A stretch of 64,000 bases of DNA from Elephas maximus indicus (GCF_024166365.1 NC_064831.1:52453768-52517767), one strand, 5' to 3'; counted from the first letter of the stretch, positions 21,560-32,140 are shown. Translations and numbers: made by a program. Notes: a model not told the origin generated them from the letters alone.

Positions 21560-21950
21560 CTGCCAACGCCCCCCAACGGCAGCCAGGGGCCCGGCGCCCA
21601 CTTCCGGCCTCGGCACCTCCTGTCAGGGGTTTCCCGGCCGCGCAGCAGGGCGCTGGCGGTTGGCGGCCGACTTCCGGCGGGGGTGAGGCGGTGGTTGGTC
21701 CAGGCAGCCTCCAGGGGCGCTCTCCTGGGCAGCCGTCCTCGCCGGGGCGCTTGTCTGCCGTGGAGTCTGTGCACGAAGCACCAGCTGCGCCCCGCGGGCT
21801 CTGCCCCCTGGAAGCTCGCCTGGGCGCACCCCAGGGTCCGCCCCGCCTGAGGTGGCTTCCAGCGTGGCTTCCTCCGTGTCCCCGCTCGGCCGCAGGGACT
21901 GGGGACGGCGGGGCTTTGAGAGGGTCTAACCTTGGGTCCGCTGGGACCTG
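21560..21950. promoter_or_regulatory. CpG-rich block with ETS motifs, candidate promoter of unknown transcript
   Basis: About 7 CpG per 60 bp between 21600 and 21780. Two CTTCCGGC ETS-like sites lie at about 21601 and 21671, typical of TATA-less promoters. ORFs in all frames are composition artefacts; no family recognised in the 209- or 165-residue ones. The direction of transcription is unclear. Confidence 0.45.
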
Positions 21951-22189
21951 GAGAGTAGCTCCACACTGGACCCAGGAGATAGACTGGTGGGCCTCTCCCC
22001 TCCACTTCCTCCCAGACTCCTTTTCAACGTTGCAGTTGGACTGTCTGGAACTTTGCCGGCTCCAGAGGGCAGGGAAGCGGCCCGTTTCCCACCTCTCGGT
22101 CCTCCCCGGGGAAGGAACTATCTCTCCCTTCCCCTTCTCGGCTCTATTCAGGTGCCCTCCTATCATGCCTGTCCTGCTTCTGCTCTGAA

Positions 22190-23239
22190 GCCTCCGGCCA
22201 CTCCTGTCCCCTCACCTGGGGATAAAGAGGCACCTCGCCCAGCGAAGGTGGCCATCCTGAGACCTCCCTGTGTGGCCCCCTTGTCCTGCACCATCTGGGG
22301 CATCTGCTCTCCTGTCTCTCCCATGTTTCTGGGCCCTTATAGGTCTTTCTGGCATTTTCTGTGCTCTCATGTCATCACGACATTCCTTCAGGCCCGAAGG
22401 GCTTTTGTGAGGAAAACAATACTCACCACTATTTGTGTTATGTTTCCCGCTCAGTTTATTAAACTCGTATCTCTAATACGATTATAACGTTTTATATGAA
22501 CATTTACTTATTGATTACAGGTATAATTATCAAATACTACCTATATTTATGGGTTGGTATGGGGGTACCTATATTATTTAAACTGCAATTACAAAGTTAG
22601 TATGGTTGAGTCATTTGAATACTTTAAGGGCTTAAACAGTGGACTCAACATATACAAGTACAAACTTAATAAATCCCTTACATAAAAACCTTATGGCTTT
22701 ATAATCCCGCCCCCCCCCACACACACCCCAAAAAGGCAACAATGAAGCTTTGTTTCTTAGGCTTTCCCAGGGGAGAGAGAAGCCATAATGATGAGAGTGG
22801 TTATTTGTGAGTGATGAAAGGGTGTTTTATGTTTTATTTGTATTTTTTACAATATGGAATCTATGGCTTTTTGAATTGCAAAATTAAGAGATATTTTCAA
22901 TTAATTCAAAGAGTGCCAGAGACACCGACAGACTGTAGGACCAGGGAAGAACAGGCAAAGCCAGTGAACAACCTGATCAAAGGAAGGGTAGGGCTGCTCT
23001 TCATGGGAACTACGCCTAATGCCCCCAGGCCTGACCCCCGCCCCCTGCCCCCTCAACCCCCACCTGCACAGCCCTGTTCTAACAGAAAGAGGGAAAGGCA
23101 GGGCAGCTAAGAGGGGGGGCGTTAGGGGACAGGTGAGGAAAAGATCAGTGGGAGTTCTGACCATGGTTTGGAGGGCAGAGGAGCCTGAGTGATCCATTAA
23201 ACCTCTCCAAGGTGGGATCAGCCAAGCCACCTGGTACAG

Positions 23240-23240
<1 letters not shown>
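22190..23240. other. no gene seen
   Basis: AT-rich after 22430 with a C run at about 22708. ORFs at 22811 and 22901 show no domain. Confidence 0.4.
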
Positions 23241-23279
<39 letters not shown>

Positions 23280-23281
23280 AA
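23241..23281. repeat. compound microsatellite (TG)n(AG)n
   Basis: About 12 TG units followed directly by about 8 AG units. Confidence 0.95.
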
Positions 23282-23409
23282 AGCATGTAGGGAAGTGAAT
23301 GGGGAGCAGCTTGCCCTGTCACTAAGGGTTCCCCATATTTCATTTGGGCTGCTTCCCCATTCATTGGTAAGTGTAGGCCCCAACTCCAAATTAAGGCTAC
23401 TGAAATACT

Positions 23410-23545
23410 CAGAATAATTTGGGGGTAATCTAAAGCTTAAGACTTGGGCTTTGAAATCAGAAGGGCCAGCTTTACCTACTCGGTGTGTAATCTTGGGCAT
23501 GCTCTCTAAACTTCGAGCCTCTGATTTTTCATCTCTAAACAAATA
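23410..23545 (+). mobile_element. MIR fragment
   Basis: GGCTTTGAAATCAGAAGGGC, GTGTGTAATCTTGGGCATGC, TTTTTCATCTCTAAAC. Confidence 0.65.
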
Positions 23546-24164
23546 ACAGCCCAGATCGCTCATCCATCTGCCCCTGCCCCCCAGAACCCCAACAGACTTG
23601 GGTTTTGAGGAGCTTCTGTGCCTGTCACTATTCCCCTACTAGGCAGTGAGTCTCCTCAGTCAAGTGTCAGCCTTCAAGTTCGCTTTCAGCCTATTTTTCC
23701 ACTTTTGATAGCCCCGCTCCTTGCGGCCTGAGCCAGCCTCTTCATCTTCTCGCTCCCAATCCTGTCCGCATCTGACCTGTTGTAAGGGGTCTGATGGCAG
23801 ACACATCAAGTCTGAAAGAGGCATCCCAGCTTTAATCGTGGGTCTTGGGGCATTGATAACTGGGAGTTGTCAGCTCTGGTCTCTCAAAGCTGCAGAGATT
23901 TTGATGGGATCCCTGATGCCCCAGCTTTCAGGTCCTGGCCAACTTTGCTTACCCTCAAGCCAGGTGTACTTGAGTAACTGGGAGTGTTCATCTTTCCTTG
24001 CAAGGGAGTGGAGTATACTTAGATCTTTTTATTTAATGGTAAAGAAAGGTGTATTTGATCATGATGTCAGGAACTGGGAGATAACTACTAATGGAATGAA
24101 AAAATACAGCAGGATTTCTCAATTAACAAGGAGAAAGGGGAAAATAAGAAAACACAAAAAGAGA

Positions 24165-24343
24165 TACAATTGAATGGTAAGCATAAAGTAAGATGAAAGA
24201 AATAAAGTGTCCCGTTTATTTTGTGAAATGTGAATGGGTTGAATTCTCCTTTTAAGTGAAAGAGTCTATCAGATTGGATTATTTAAAAAAAAAAAAAAAA
24301 GAAAAGAAAACAAAAACCTGCTATATGTTGTTTAACAAGGAAT
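24165..24343 (+). mobile_element. old L1 ORF2 (endonuclease region) fragment
   Basis: TGTGAATGGGTTGAATTCTC, AGAGTCTATCAGATTGGATT, a poly-A-expanded stretch, then CTGCTATATGTTGTTTAACA correspond to the L1 ORF2 region encoding NVNGLN and YLQETH. The same segment reappears at 25490-25556 and after 25820. Confidence 0.65.
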
Positions 24344-24344
24344 A

Positions 24345-24491
24345 CCAAAACAAAACCCACTGCTGTTGAGTCGATTCTGACTCATAGCGACCCTACAGGA
24401 CAGAGTAGAACTGCCTCATAGGGTTTCGAAGGAGCAGGTGGTGGATTTGCACTGCCAACATTTTGGTTAGCAGCCGAGCTCTTAACCACGT
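24345..24491 (-). mobile_element. AfroSINE
   Basis: ACCCACTGCTGTTGAGTCGA, CCTACAGGACAGAGTAGAAC, TTTTGGTTAGCAGCCGAGCT. Its head is cut by the next SINE. Confidence 0.9.
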
Positions 24492-24636
24492 ATAAACCAA
24501 ACCAAACCCATTGCCGTCAAGTCAGTTCCTCCTCATAGCGATCCTATAGGACAGAGGAGAACTGTACCATAGAGTTACCAAGGAGCATGTGGTGGATAGC
24601 TGTAGCACTTAACCACGAGAGCACCAGGGTTTCCTA
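24492..24636 (-). mobile_element. AfroSINE inserted next to another AfroSINE
   Basis: TAACCACGT occurs at about 24483-24491 and 24637-24645, a target-site duplication made from the neighbouring SINE's own sequence. Confidence 0.9.
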
Positions 24637-24645
24637 ACCACGTCA

Positions 24646-25480
24646 TATAGTATGAATAAATGATACAGAGACTCTTCCTTCAAACTTGTTAAGTGGAGTA
24701 TACAAAAACTTCACTCGATTGGGAGTGTGTAGCAAGGTGTATATAAGTTTTTGTGTGAGAGACTGACTTGATTTTTAAACTTTCACTTAAAGTACAATAA
24801 AAATTATTAAAAAAAAAAATTCACTCTGACAATCCTGGCAGTAGTCAAAGCATGGCATGTGGGACAAATGGCTTTTGTGTCTTTATCTGATTCCTTTTTA
24901 ACTTGCAAAAGCTGAGCAGCTTGGATAAGGGGTTCCAGCATTTCTTTAGCCCCACTGTTTATCAGATTCCTGTCACGGAGCCATTCTCTTAGTTGATCGA
25001 TATTGCACCTGATCTGCAGACCTTTACTCCACGAGCACATATCCTTCCACAGAAGGAGGTTGTTCAGGGTGATGGACCCCACGATGCAGAACATCTGCTC
25101 GACCGCCTACCTGATCCGTTCTGGGTCTGTGTCCTGCTGACCCATGACCAAGCGGAAGGAGTTGAGCTGCTGGAGGATGGAGTCCAGCATGTAGGAGCCC
25201 TCATTGGCGATACTGGGGGTCCGTTTTCTTAGCCCCATGGGCTTCACCCCGGACATGCCCAAATCAGTGCATGCTCCAGCATGCCTGAGACAATCACTGG
25301 CTGAAGGATGTTCTCTAAAACCCACCCAAGCTGCTGGTAGATCCCAATGGCCAAGTCACTGAGCACTTGCCAATACTCAGCCAGGCCAAAATTGGTGAAG
25401 CGGCGTTCTTTCTGACTAGATGTGCTGTGTTTCATAAAGCCCTCTTCTCCACTGTACTGCTTCAAACAGTGCAAAAATCA
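24646..25480 (-). pseudogene. MYO5A-like processed pseudogene (globular tail part)
   Basis: Minus strand, intronless. In order: [44 protein letters not shown], (frameshift) [30 protein letters not shown], (stop) [58 protein letters not shown]. After a 103-bp L1 insert the frame resumes as KFLYTPLNKFEGRVSVSFI. This is the myosin V cargo-binding tail, closest to MYO5A by ALTTAQIVKV and TGLRKRT-like positions as I recall them. About 240 residues without introns indicate a retrocopy. It is truncated at both ends, with a frameshift near 25255 and an in-frame TAG near 25110. Confidence 0.85.
24717..24819 (+). mobile_element. 103-bp severely truncated L1 3' end
   Basis: AGCAAGGTGTATATAAGTTT, GACTGACTTGATTTTTAAAC, CAATAAAAATTATT and a poly-A. 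TTCACTC is duplicated at 24710-24716 and 24820-24826. It splits the MYO5A-like pseudogene. Confidence 0.9.
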
Positions 25481-25489
25481 ACCTGTGCT

Positions 25490-25556
25490 AGAAAGCAGGA
25501 ATGAAAATGAAAGAGACTGTCAGATTAGGTTAAAAAAAAAAAAAAAAGCCTGCTCT
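25490..25556 (+). mobile_element. old L1 ORF2 fragment (second copy of the 24.25-kb segment)
   Basis: AAAGAGACTGTCAGATTAGG, an A run, GCCTGCT. It continues beyond the Tigger insertion at 25821. Confidence 0.6.
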
Positions 25557-25820
25557 ACAGTCATCCCTTGGTATCTGTGGGGAATTGGTTCCAGGACCCC
25601 CTGCAGATATCCAACTCCTCTCCTGGTGCAAAAAGGCAGCCAAGTCCTTTCACACCTGCAGATATCAATAAAGATGAAGAAGTCATCAAAGAGTTCAATA
25701 GGCTAAAAAAGTTTGCTAATCTTCCAAGTAACTTTCTGGAATTTTTTTCCCCAAATATTTTCAATCTGCAGTTGATTGAGTCTGCGGATGTGGAACCCAC
25801 AGATACAGAGGGCCAACTGC
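25557..25820. mobile_element. Tigger-type (MER2-like) DNA transposon with an unexplained centre
   Basis: Left terminus CAGTCATCCCTTGGTATCTG; right terminus ACAGATACAGAGGGCCAACTG is its inverted repeat. The inner ends (GGTTCCAGGACCCCCTGCAG; TTTTCAATCTGCAGTTGATT) also match. About 25625-25745 differs from the usual middle and reads openly (TPADINKDEEVIKEFNRLKK). Confidence 0.8.
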
Positions 25821-26130
25821 TATGTTGCTTAACAAGGAACACCCTCAAAAACAAAGTACTTTCGAAAGGGTTGAAAATAAATGGGCAGATGCAAATGTAT
25901 ACATGAATTGGCACGAGTAGTAATATTATTATCAAGCTAAGTTGAATAAATTATATCAAAAACTTACATACACCAAGCAATATGGGAGCTGAGTGTATCA
26001 CCCAAAGAGATGCTGGACATGCAAAGAGAACTTGATTTTAAAGATACAGTTATAGTGGAAGATTTAAAAAATATCTGCTAAAGAATCCTTTTGTTTTGTT
26101 TGTTCAAAATTAAATAAAATGACCTTAGAA
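25821..26130 (+). mobile_element. old L1 ORF2 continuation
   Basis: GCTTAACAAGGAACACCCTC carries on from the L1 segment broken by the Tigger. Further matches are weak and A-rich. Confidence 0.5.
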
Positions 26131-27133
26131 TTCATGTAGGAGAATAAATATCTAAAATAGCTAAGAAAATCATGTAAAGAAAGACGACTGAATCTTCCCT
26201 CGCCAAATGTTGTGTCCATTCCTCAAGAAAGCTTCAAAGTGCTTAGAGGGCAGTAACGTCCAGGGCTCAGGGCACTGTGGAATGGGGAGGGTAACTGAGC
26301 TCTCAGCCACCTGAAGACTCTGGCACAAGGGGATAAGGAAAAACTGGGCACCTTGGAGAATTAGTATAGGGTCAAGTGCAGGAAGCTGCCTCTGCCAAGA
26401 GACCAGGGCCCTGCTGGAGCTCTGGTTGGTGGTGAAGCCAGTAATAGAAACTTTGAGATATACTCTGTCTCATATGTCCCTTTCTAGGGTGAGGAAACCT
26501 GCAAAGAAATAAATGTGAATTGGCTGGAAAATGTTCAAATATTTATTCGATAAACCGATCCTACAGGCAAGGCATTAGGATAGCTCTTTTGCCAGGTGAT
26601 GGTGTCGTTTTTCTTTGGCTCCAGCTGCTGGTGGGGACATGTTTCTTTAGAAAAACACAAACTCACAGCTATGATTCTAAGGTGCTTAGAACTGATTAGG
26701 TTCTCTCAGAACCAGCCCGTGTCTCAAAATCACAATTTCTCAGATATGGCCGGAAAAGCCAGGGTACTGTCTGTGGTCCAGGACTCAGATCCCCTTCCTG
26801 TCATGTATGTGTATGCATGAAACCTTTCTATGTAGAGGAACTATCTATGTCTATATCTAGACAGCATGTATATGTGCACACACACACACACACACAAGAA
26901 ACGTTTCAACAAATGAGTTATGAGGGCTTGCTATCCCCTGTTCCAGGCACTGGAAGAGTGGGAAAGGAATGAGATATGGTGCCGCCTTTGAGGAAGGCAC
27001 TGTGTCATTATGGAACAATGGGTCACTGATAAGTGATTGGTTTTAAGTTTTCTGCCAAGAGGTGGAGCCATCAAGGTGATCATTGAAAGGGTCCCACCAG
27101 ATCTCTACCCAACCTCGCTTTCCAGAATGATTT
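26131..27133. other. intergenic; L2-like at about 26905-27060 and (CA)n at 26877-26896
   Basis: GTTCCAGGCACTGGAAGAG and GGTGCCGCCTTTGAGGAAGG suggest an L2 fragment. Nothing else recognised. Confidence 0.45.
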
Positions 27134-27146
27134 TAATAGGGGCTGA

Positions 27147-27719
27147 TAATTAGGAGCCCAGCAGACAGAAAGGGCCACATAAATCAGAGACTACATCAGC
27201 CTGAGACCAGAAGAACTAGATGGTGCCCAGCACCGATGACTGTCCTGCCAGGGAACACAACAGAGAATCCCTGATAGAGCAGGAGAGCAGTGGGATGCAG
27301 ACCCCAAATCCTCATAAAAAGACCAGACTTAATGGTCTGACTGAGACTAGAAGGACCCTGGAGGTCATGGTCCCCAGACCTTCCATTAGCCCAAGACTGG
27401 AACCATTCCCAAAGCCAACTCTTCAGACAGGGGTTGGACTGGACTATAAGACAGAAAATGATACTGGTGAGGAGTGAGCTTCTTGGCTCAAATAGACACA
27501 CGAGACTATGTGGGCAGCTTCTGTCTGGAGGGGAGATGAGAAGGCAGGGGGGACAGGAGCTATTTGAATGGATATGGGAAATATAGGGTAGAGAGGAAGA
27601 GTGTGCTGTCTCATTAGGCAGAGAGCAACTAGAAGTACACAGCAAGGTGTATATAAATTTTTGTATGACTGACTTAATTTGTAAACTTTCACTTAAAACA
27701 CAATAAAAATTTAAAAAAA
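27147..27719 (+). mobile_element. younger L1 3' end, 5'-truncated, 13-bp TSD
   Basis: CAGAAAGGGCCACATAAATC, CCTGAGACCAGAAGAACTAG, GTGGGATGCAGACCCCAAAT, tail CAATAAAAATTTAAAAAAA. TAATAGGGGCTGA at 27134-27146 and 27720-27732. Confidence 0.92.
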
Positions 27720-28109
27720 TAATAGGGGCTGACACAAGAAACTCAGAAGAAATGCCCTCGAGGGACCTGAGTCTCTTGGAACTTGGAGGAGGAAGCATAT
27801 AGATCTGGGTTCAGAGAATCCCCAAATCAGGTAGAAACTAGGCAACACTTCAGAGGATAATGTGAGGGAAGGACAGATCGTAGGAAGTGATGCCAGGAGA
27901 AGCCTTCTTACTGCATTCTGTTGAAAGCAAGTAAGTCTGGTGGGATGATAGATGAAGACCTGCACAGCTCAAAGTATTATTTCCTTGAAGACGGAAACTT
28001 GCACTACCCAAGGAGGAGGTCAATGGGAGATAGGGACAAGATGTCCCATATATGATCATTCCTAACCCATTGAGATAGAGCTAGGGTGGGACAAAATGGT
28101 TGTTTCTTC

Positions 28110-28530
28110 CAGATCAGCTCTCAAATCCTTTTTGAGCACCTACCCTGTGCTAGAGCACTGCTTTGGGCATATAATGAACAAGACACCATTCTTTGCCTTC
28201 AGAGAGCAAAGTCTAATGGGGGAGACAGAGAAGTAAGTAGGTAAATACAACACACATCATGATACTTGCTTTACCAGTAGAAATTCAGATGGAAGCACAC
28301 ATAAGAGAAACACCTCAGCTAGGGGGTATCAGGAACTGCTACCTCAAGGAAGGTGTGTCTGGGACTTGAAGAATGAGCAGGAGTCAGTGGAATGGTGGTC
28401 TCAGGGTAGTTAGGTCTCTCCAGCAGAGGGGATGGTACCTGCGAAGGGCAGAGCACATTGAAAGAAAAAACAGAGTTCCTATGGCTGCAGCGCCAAGTTG
28501 GAGGGCAGGAGTGGCAAGAGCTGAGGCTGG
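28110..28530 (+). mobile_element. L2 LINE 3' region
   Basis: TTTTGAGCACCTACCCTGTG, TCTAATGGGGGAGACAGAGA, ACCTCAAGGAAGGTGTGTCT, TGAAGAATGAGCAGGAG: consecutive L2 landmarks. Confidence 0.8.
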
Positions 28531-29302
28531 AGACAGGCACAAGGGTCCTTACAGCATGTTAAAGAGAATGTGTCTATCATGGGTAGTTAGCTCCTGCTTC
28601 CCTCTTGGCCCCCTTGGAGTCTATGTGAAAGAAGAAAAAAAAAAAAAAAAAACAGCAGTAAGAAACAGATGTGGAATACTTTAGCAAGATATATACAGAA
28701 AGAGTAAACTGGGAAAAAAATTCCAGAGATAAATGTAGTGGAAGAAAGAGAAGGCAGAGGAAAAACAAATAGACACAGCCCCCAAAAGATGGAAAGAAGC
28801 AGAGGATGGGAGTGGGGCGGGAGAGGTAAACAGGCCAGGAAGGAACAATGGCAGAGAAAGGGACAATGAAGGACAATGTGATCCAGGAACCAGAGGTGAG
28901 GGTAGAGGATATCAAAGAGCCCACAAGAAGCCGGAGACGGCAGATTCAGACGCTAACACCCAGGCCCCACTGACCACATGCAGGCTCTCTGACCTCGAGG
29001 GTGGGCTTTCTTGCCACACCAGAGCTCTCCCTTCAGTTCTGGGCTCTAACAGAAAGGGAGAAAGATGTTTGCAAGGCTTCAAGTTCGAGGAGGGGGAGGC
29101 AGAGGAAAGGCCAGATTAGAAGAGTTTGAATGGGCCAAGGATGGAAAAGTGAGAGAGAAGATTTCCATCCCAGGAAGCCTGAAGGGAAGAACAATGGACA
29201 GCCCTCCAGCCCTGACTATCCCTGACCAAGAGGGGTCTTCAGCAGCTATGCTAATATAACGGAAGAAAAGTTGACTGGAAGGAACAAAAAAGACTGAAGG
29301 GA
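28531..29302. other. purine-rich unique DNA
   Basis: Plus strand strongly purine-biased (A run at 28633-28651, many GGAGA/AGAAAG). Minus-strand hydrophobic ORFs reflect this bias. Confidence 0.4.
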
Positions 29303-29516
29303 AATGAAGTCCTGTCAAAGAAGTTCCAGTCACCTGGGAGAGATGCAGACAGAGAGCTCAGGGTCTGTAGCCACACTGCCAGAATTCACATCTTGCCACC
29401 ATCTCAGCTGGGTGACATTGGGCAACTTATTAAAATCTCTTTGTTTCTCAGTTTCTTCAATTGTAAAATGAGAATGCAATAATGGTACCTATCCCAAAGG
29501 GACATTGGGCAAATAA
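29303..29516 (+). repeat. copy 1 of a 214-bp local duplication
   Basis: Matches 31333-31544 with 8 substitutions and one 2-nt gap by my alignment. It contains the start of a MIR plus about 50 bp of flanking non-repeat sequence. Confidence 0.9.
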
Positions 29517-29605
29517 AATAAGCTTAATATATGTAAAGTGCTTAGGGCAGTGCTTGTAAATTAATAAGCACTCTATAAATGTTGGCTGTTATTATTATTC
29601 CTCTA
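29355..29605 (+). mobile_element. MIR
   Basis: AGCTGGGTGACATTGGGCAA, CAGTTTCTTCAATTGTAAAA, GTAAAGTGCTTAGGGCAGTG, AAGCACTCTATAAATGTTGG. Nearly complete. Confidence 0.88.
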
Positions 29606-30770
29606 TCCAGGCACGGCCTCTCCCAGTTCCTGGTGTTCACTGTGATATATATTTCAAAGACCCCACCAAGGATTTTCTGAGCTATTGAAGAGTGGGGGAT
29701 AAATGTGTCCCCTGGTGATAGGTGTCAGAGCTAGTACTTGCTTGGGTCTTCTTCCTGGGGTTGACCTAAGGGCCAGTAGGGGAGTCTATTAGGGTGCCTT
29801 GCACTTCTACAAGACCTGCCTTACTCTCAGGTGCCCAGGGCCATCACGTCCTTTCTCTCCCTCCTATATTTCAAAACTCTCTCTCACCTCTCTTTTCTGA
29901 AGGGATCTGATTGCTCACAGTAGGGAAGAAAAAAAGTCTGATTGGAGCCAGAAGCATTCTGGAAATTTTCATTTTAATAGTGGTCTCCCACCTTGAATAG
30001 AGCCCTGAAACGGGCTGGAATTTCAGAGGTATGGACAAGGGTCCAGGCTAAGAAAGGATCTTGAAGAAAGGGGCAGGAGAGGGGACTTTGCTGGTACCCC
30101 GTATCCCACGCCAAGATGTACTTCATTGGATGATGAATTCCTCTTTAGCTGTGGCTTGTGGAATCTATTTCCGAGAATGAATTTGGAAATGTGGTGGACA
30201 GTGTGACTAGGAGGTCTGCAAAGTGGTTTGGGAAAGGCTGGTATTTGGGTTAAATGACCATTTCAGATTCTTGCTCTTTGAAGATCCCTATGACTGCCTC
30301 AGAGTACAGCCCAACCAGTGCTAAATGGGCCCAAGATTTGTAGTTGAGGAGGGGGTGTGATATGGAATGACCCTCCTAGTACCATTCCACAGGAGGTTTA
30401 AATAAATGTTTTGGAAGAGCTTGGAACAGAACTGCTATACTAAGGGACTACAGTAGTAGCTGATCCTGGCTATGGACCTGAAAGATTAACTCTGAGCTGT
30501 TCACCCTGGCAGGGAACCAAGCCTATAGAAATTGGGGACCCCGTGGGACAGAAGACAGGAACAGCTGGTGGAGGCCCTTGCCAGCAGGACAATCCTGGGA
30601 GCAGCTGTCTGTGTATTCTTTGAGGCTGGTGCTACATGTTATGAAGTTTTACCCAGCACAGAACCTGGAAAAAGTAGATAACTCCTTAAATGTTTGCTGA
30701 ATGAATGAATGAAAGGAGGTGGCTGAAGAAGCATATGCATATGCTTAAGAATCAGCTGTTTTCTGAGTCC
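29606..30770. other. no gene seen
   Basis: Unique DNA. A MIR/L2-like TGAATGAATGAATG end lies near 30700. No recognisable ORF. Confidence 0.4.
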
Positions 30771-30779
30771 TTGAAGAAG

Positions 30780-31060
30780 GTACTGCTCTAAGCTGCTGCC
30801 TGCAACTTCTAAAAAGCCCACAGGAGAATCTTAAGGCCTCTCTGCCAGCGAACACTGTAGCCTCTGAGTGGAAGCTTTGGAAACCCTGACAATAAGCCTT
30901 AAGAGTTTCTGCCAGGAGTGCCTTGAAATCTGAACACAAAACCCTAAAACCTGGAAAAGCGAGTCTTGAAGCCTTTGTCTGAAATCCCTGGAAACCGTAC
31001 CAGGAAGCCTTGGAGCCTGTCTGGAAGTTGTGGAGACACTGCTGGGAGTGGCAGACCCTC
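30780..31060. repeat. degenerate tandem repeat, about 38-bp period
   Basis: Repeated but diverged units around CCTGGAAA...GAAGCCTTGGAGCCTGTC. The minus-strand ORFs of 113-139 residues (GFQ...F...K pattern) are a by-product. Confidence 0.45.
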
Positions 31061-31332
31061 TGGGGGCTGAGGCGGCAACCCGTGTGTCGTATATTACTGC
31101 CCTTGTAGCAACAATTCCTATTGGAAAGGAGGGGGGAGGCTGGTTTTTCCTTTTTCCATACCACTGGGGCATGGGGTTTCCAAATCTTTAAACAGGATGG
31201 TGGAAAGCTGATTCAGGGGAACCAGGGGATCTCAAAGGAGCCTGCCTTTGGGAAGGCTGGTCCTTGTTGGTGGTCAGGTGTAGGACTTGAAACCACTTTT
31301 TGATGATTTTTGTTGAAGGATGAAGAAGCTCC

Positions 31333-31544
31333 AATGAAGTCCTGTCAAAGAAGTTCCAGTCACCTGGGAGAGGTGCAGACAGAGAGCTCAGGGTCTGTAG
31401 CCACACTGCCAGAATTCACATCTTGCCACCATTTTAGCTGGCTGACATTGGGCAACTTATTAAAATCTTTGTTTCTCAGTTTCTTCAATTGTAAAATGAG
31501 GATACAATAATGGTACCTACCCCAAAGGGACACTGGGCAAATAA
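31333..31544 (+). repeat. copy 2 of the 214-bp local duplication
   Basis: Begins AATGAAGTCCTGTCAAAGAA and ends GGGCAAATAA, as in copy 1. The MIR it carries is cut before its 3' half. Confidence 0.9.
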
Positions 31545-31758
31545 GTGTACTAGTAGTTATTAGTAGCAGGCCTACTATTGTGTTGGTTCAAGGTCTAGAT
31601 TCCCTATAACTATCCACTTCATTGTCGATAGAATTGTGAGAGCTTGAAGGCAGCCAGGTTGGAACACAGATTTTGACAGGAGTGAGTATTATCTAGATAG
31701 TCATCTGACCCACTGAGGCCTAGCAGGGAAAAGCAAAGATGTTGTTCTTTGCCCACAA

Positions 31759-31869
31759 ATAGATAATTCAAGGAGTTGTACACATGTAGTCAGATGGCTT
31801 TCTCCCCCTATTCTGCCTACTGATAGATGATTCAAGTAGTTTTACACATGTAGTCAGATGGCTTTCTCT
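31759..31869. repeat. 64-bp tandem duplication
   Basis: ATAGATAATTCAAGGAGTTG... and ATAGATGATTCAAGTAGTTT..., both followed by ACACATGTAGTCAGATGGCT. About 93 percent identical. Confidence 0.85.
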
Positions 31870-32107
31870 TCCCTGGAAGAGATTTCTTTTAAATGCTTTT
31901 GGGCATGACAGAAGAAGACACAAATCTTCAAACGGTGAAGTTGTGTCAGAGACAAGTACAGAGAGATTCAAAACAAACAAAAAATGTAGATCAATACCAT
32001 AGCAGAGGGAAAGGGAAGAATCACATTTCAAAGAGAGAAGTTAAAGTAAAAGGAGGCAGTGAAGAGAGAAAGATCAAGGTTCAATATCAGAGACCACCAG
32101 GCAGAAT

Positions 32108-32140
32108 GGGAGTTGGAATCGACTGGAAGGCAATGGGTTA
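32108..32140 (+). mobile_element. AfroSINE tail remnant
   Basis: AGTTGGAATCGACTGGAAGG, then CAATGGGTT only. Confidence 0.6.

Noticed and set aside
21487-22188. 209-, 172- and 165-codon ORFs in the 21.5-22.2 kb CpG-rich block
   Set aside because: They overlap on both strands, are Pro/Arg/Gly-biased, lack domains and fit chance ORFs in CpG-rich DNA.
22901-23563. 220-codon minus-strand ORF
   Set aside because: Contains a (TH)n stretch from the (TG)n microsatellite and a MIR at one end; no family signature.
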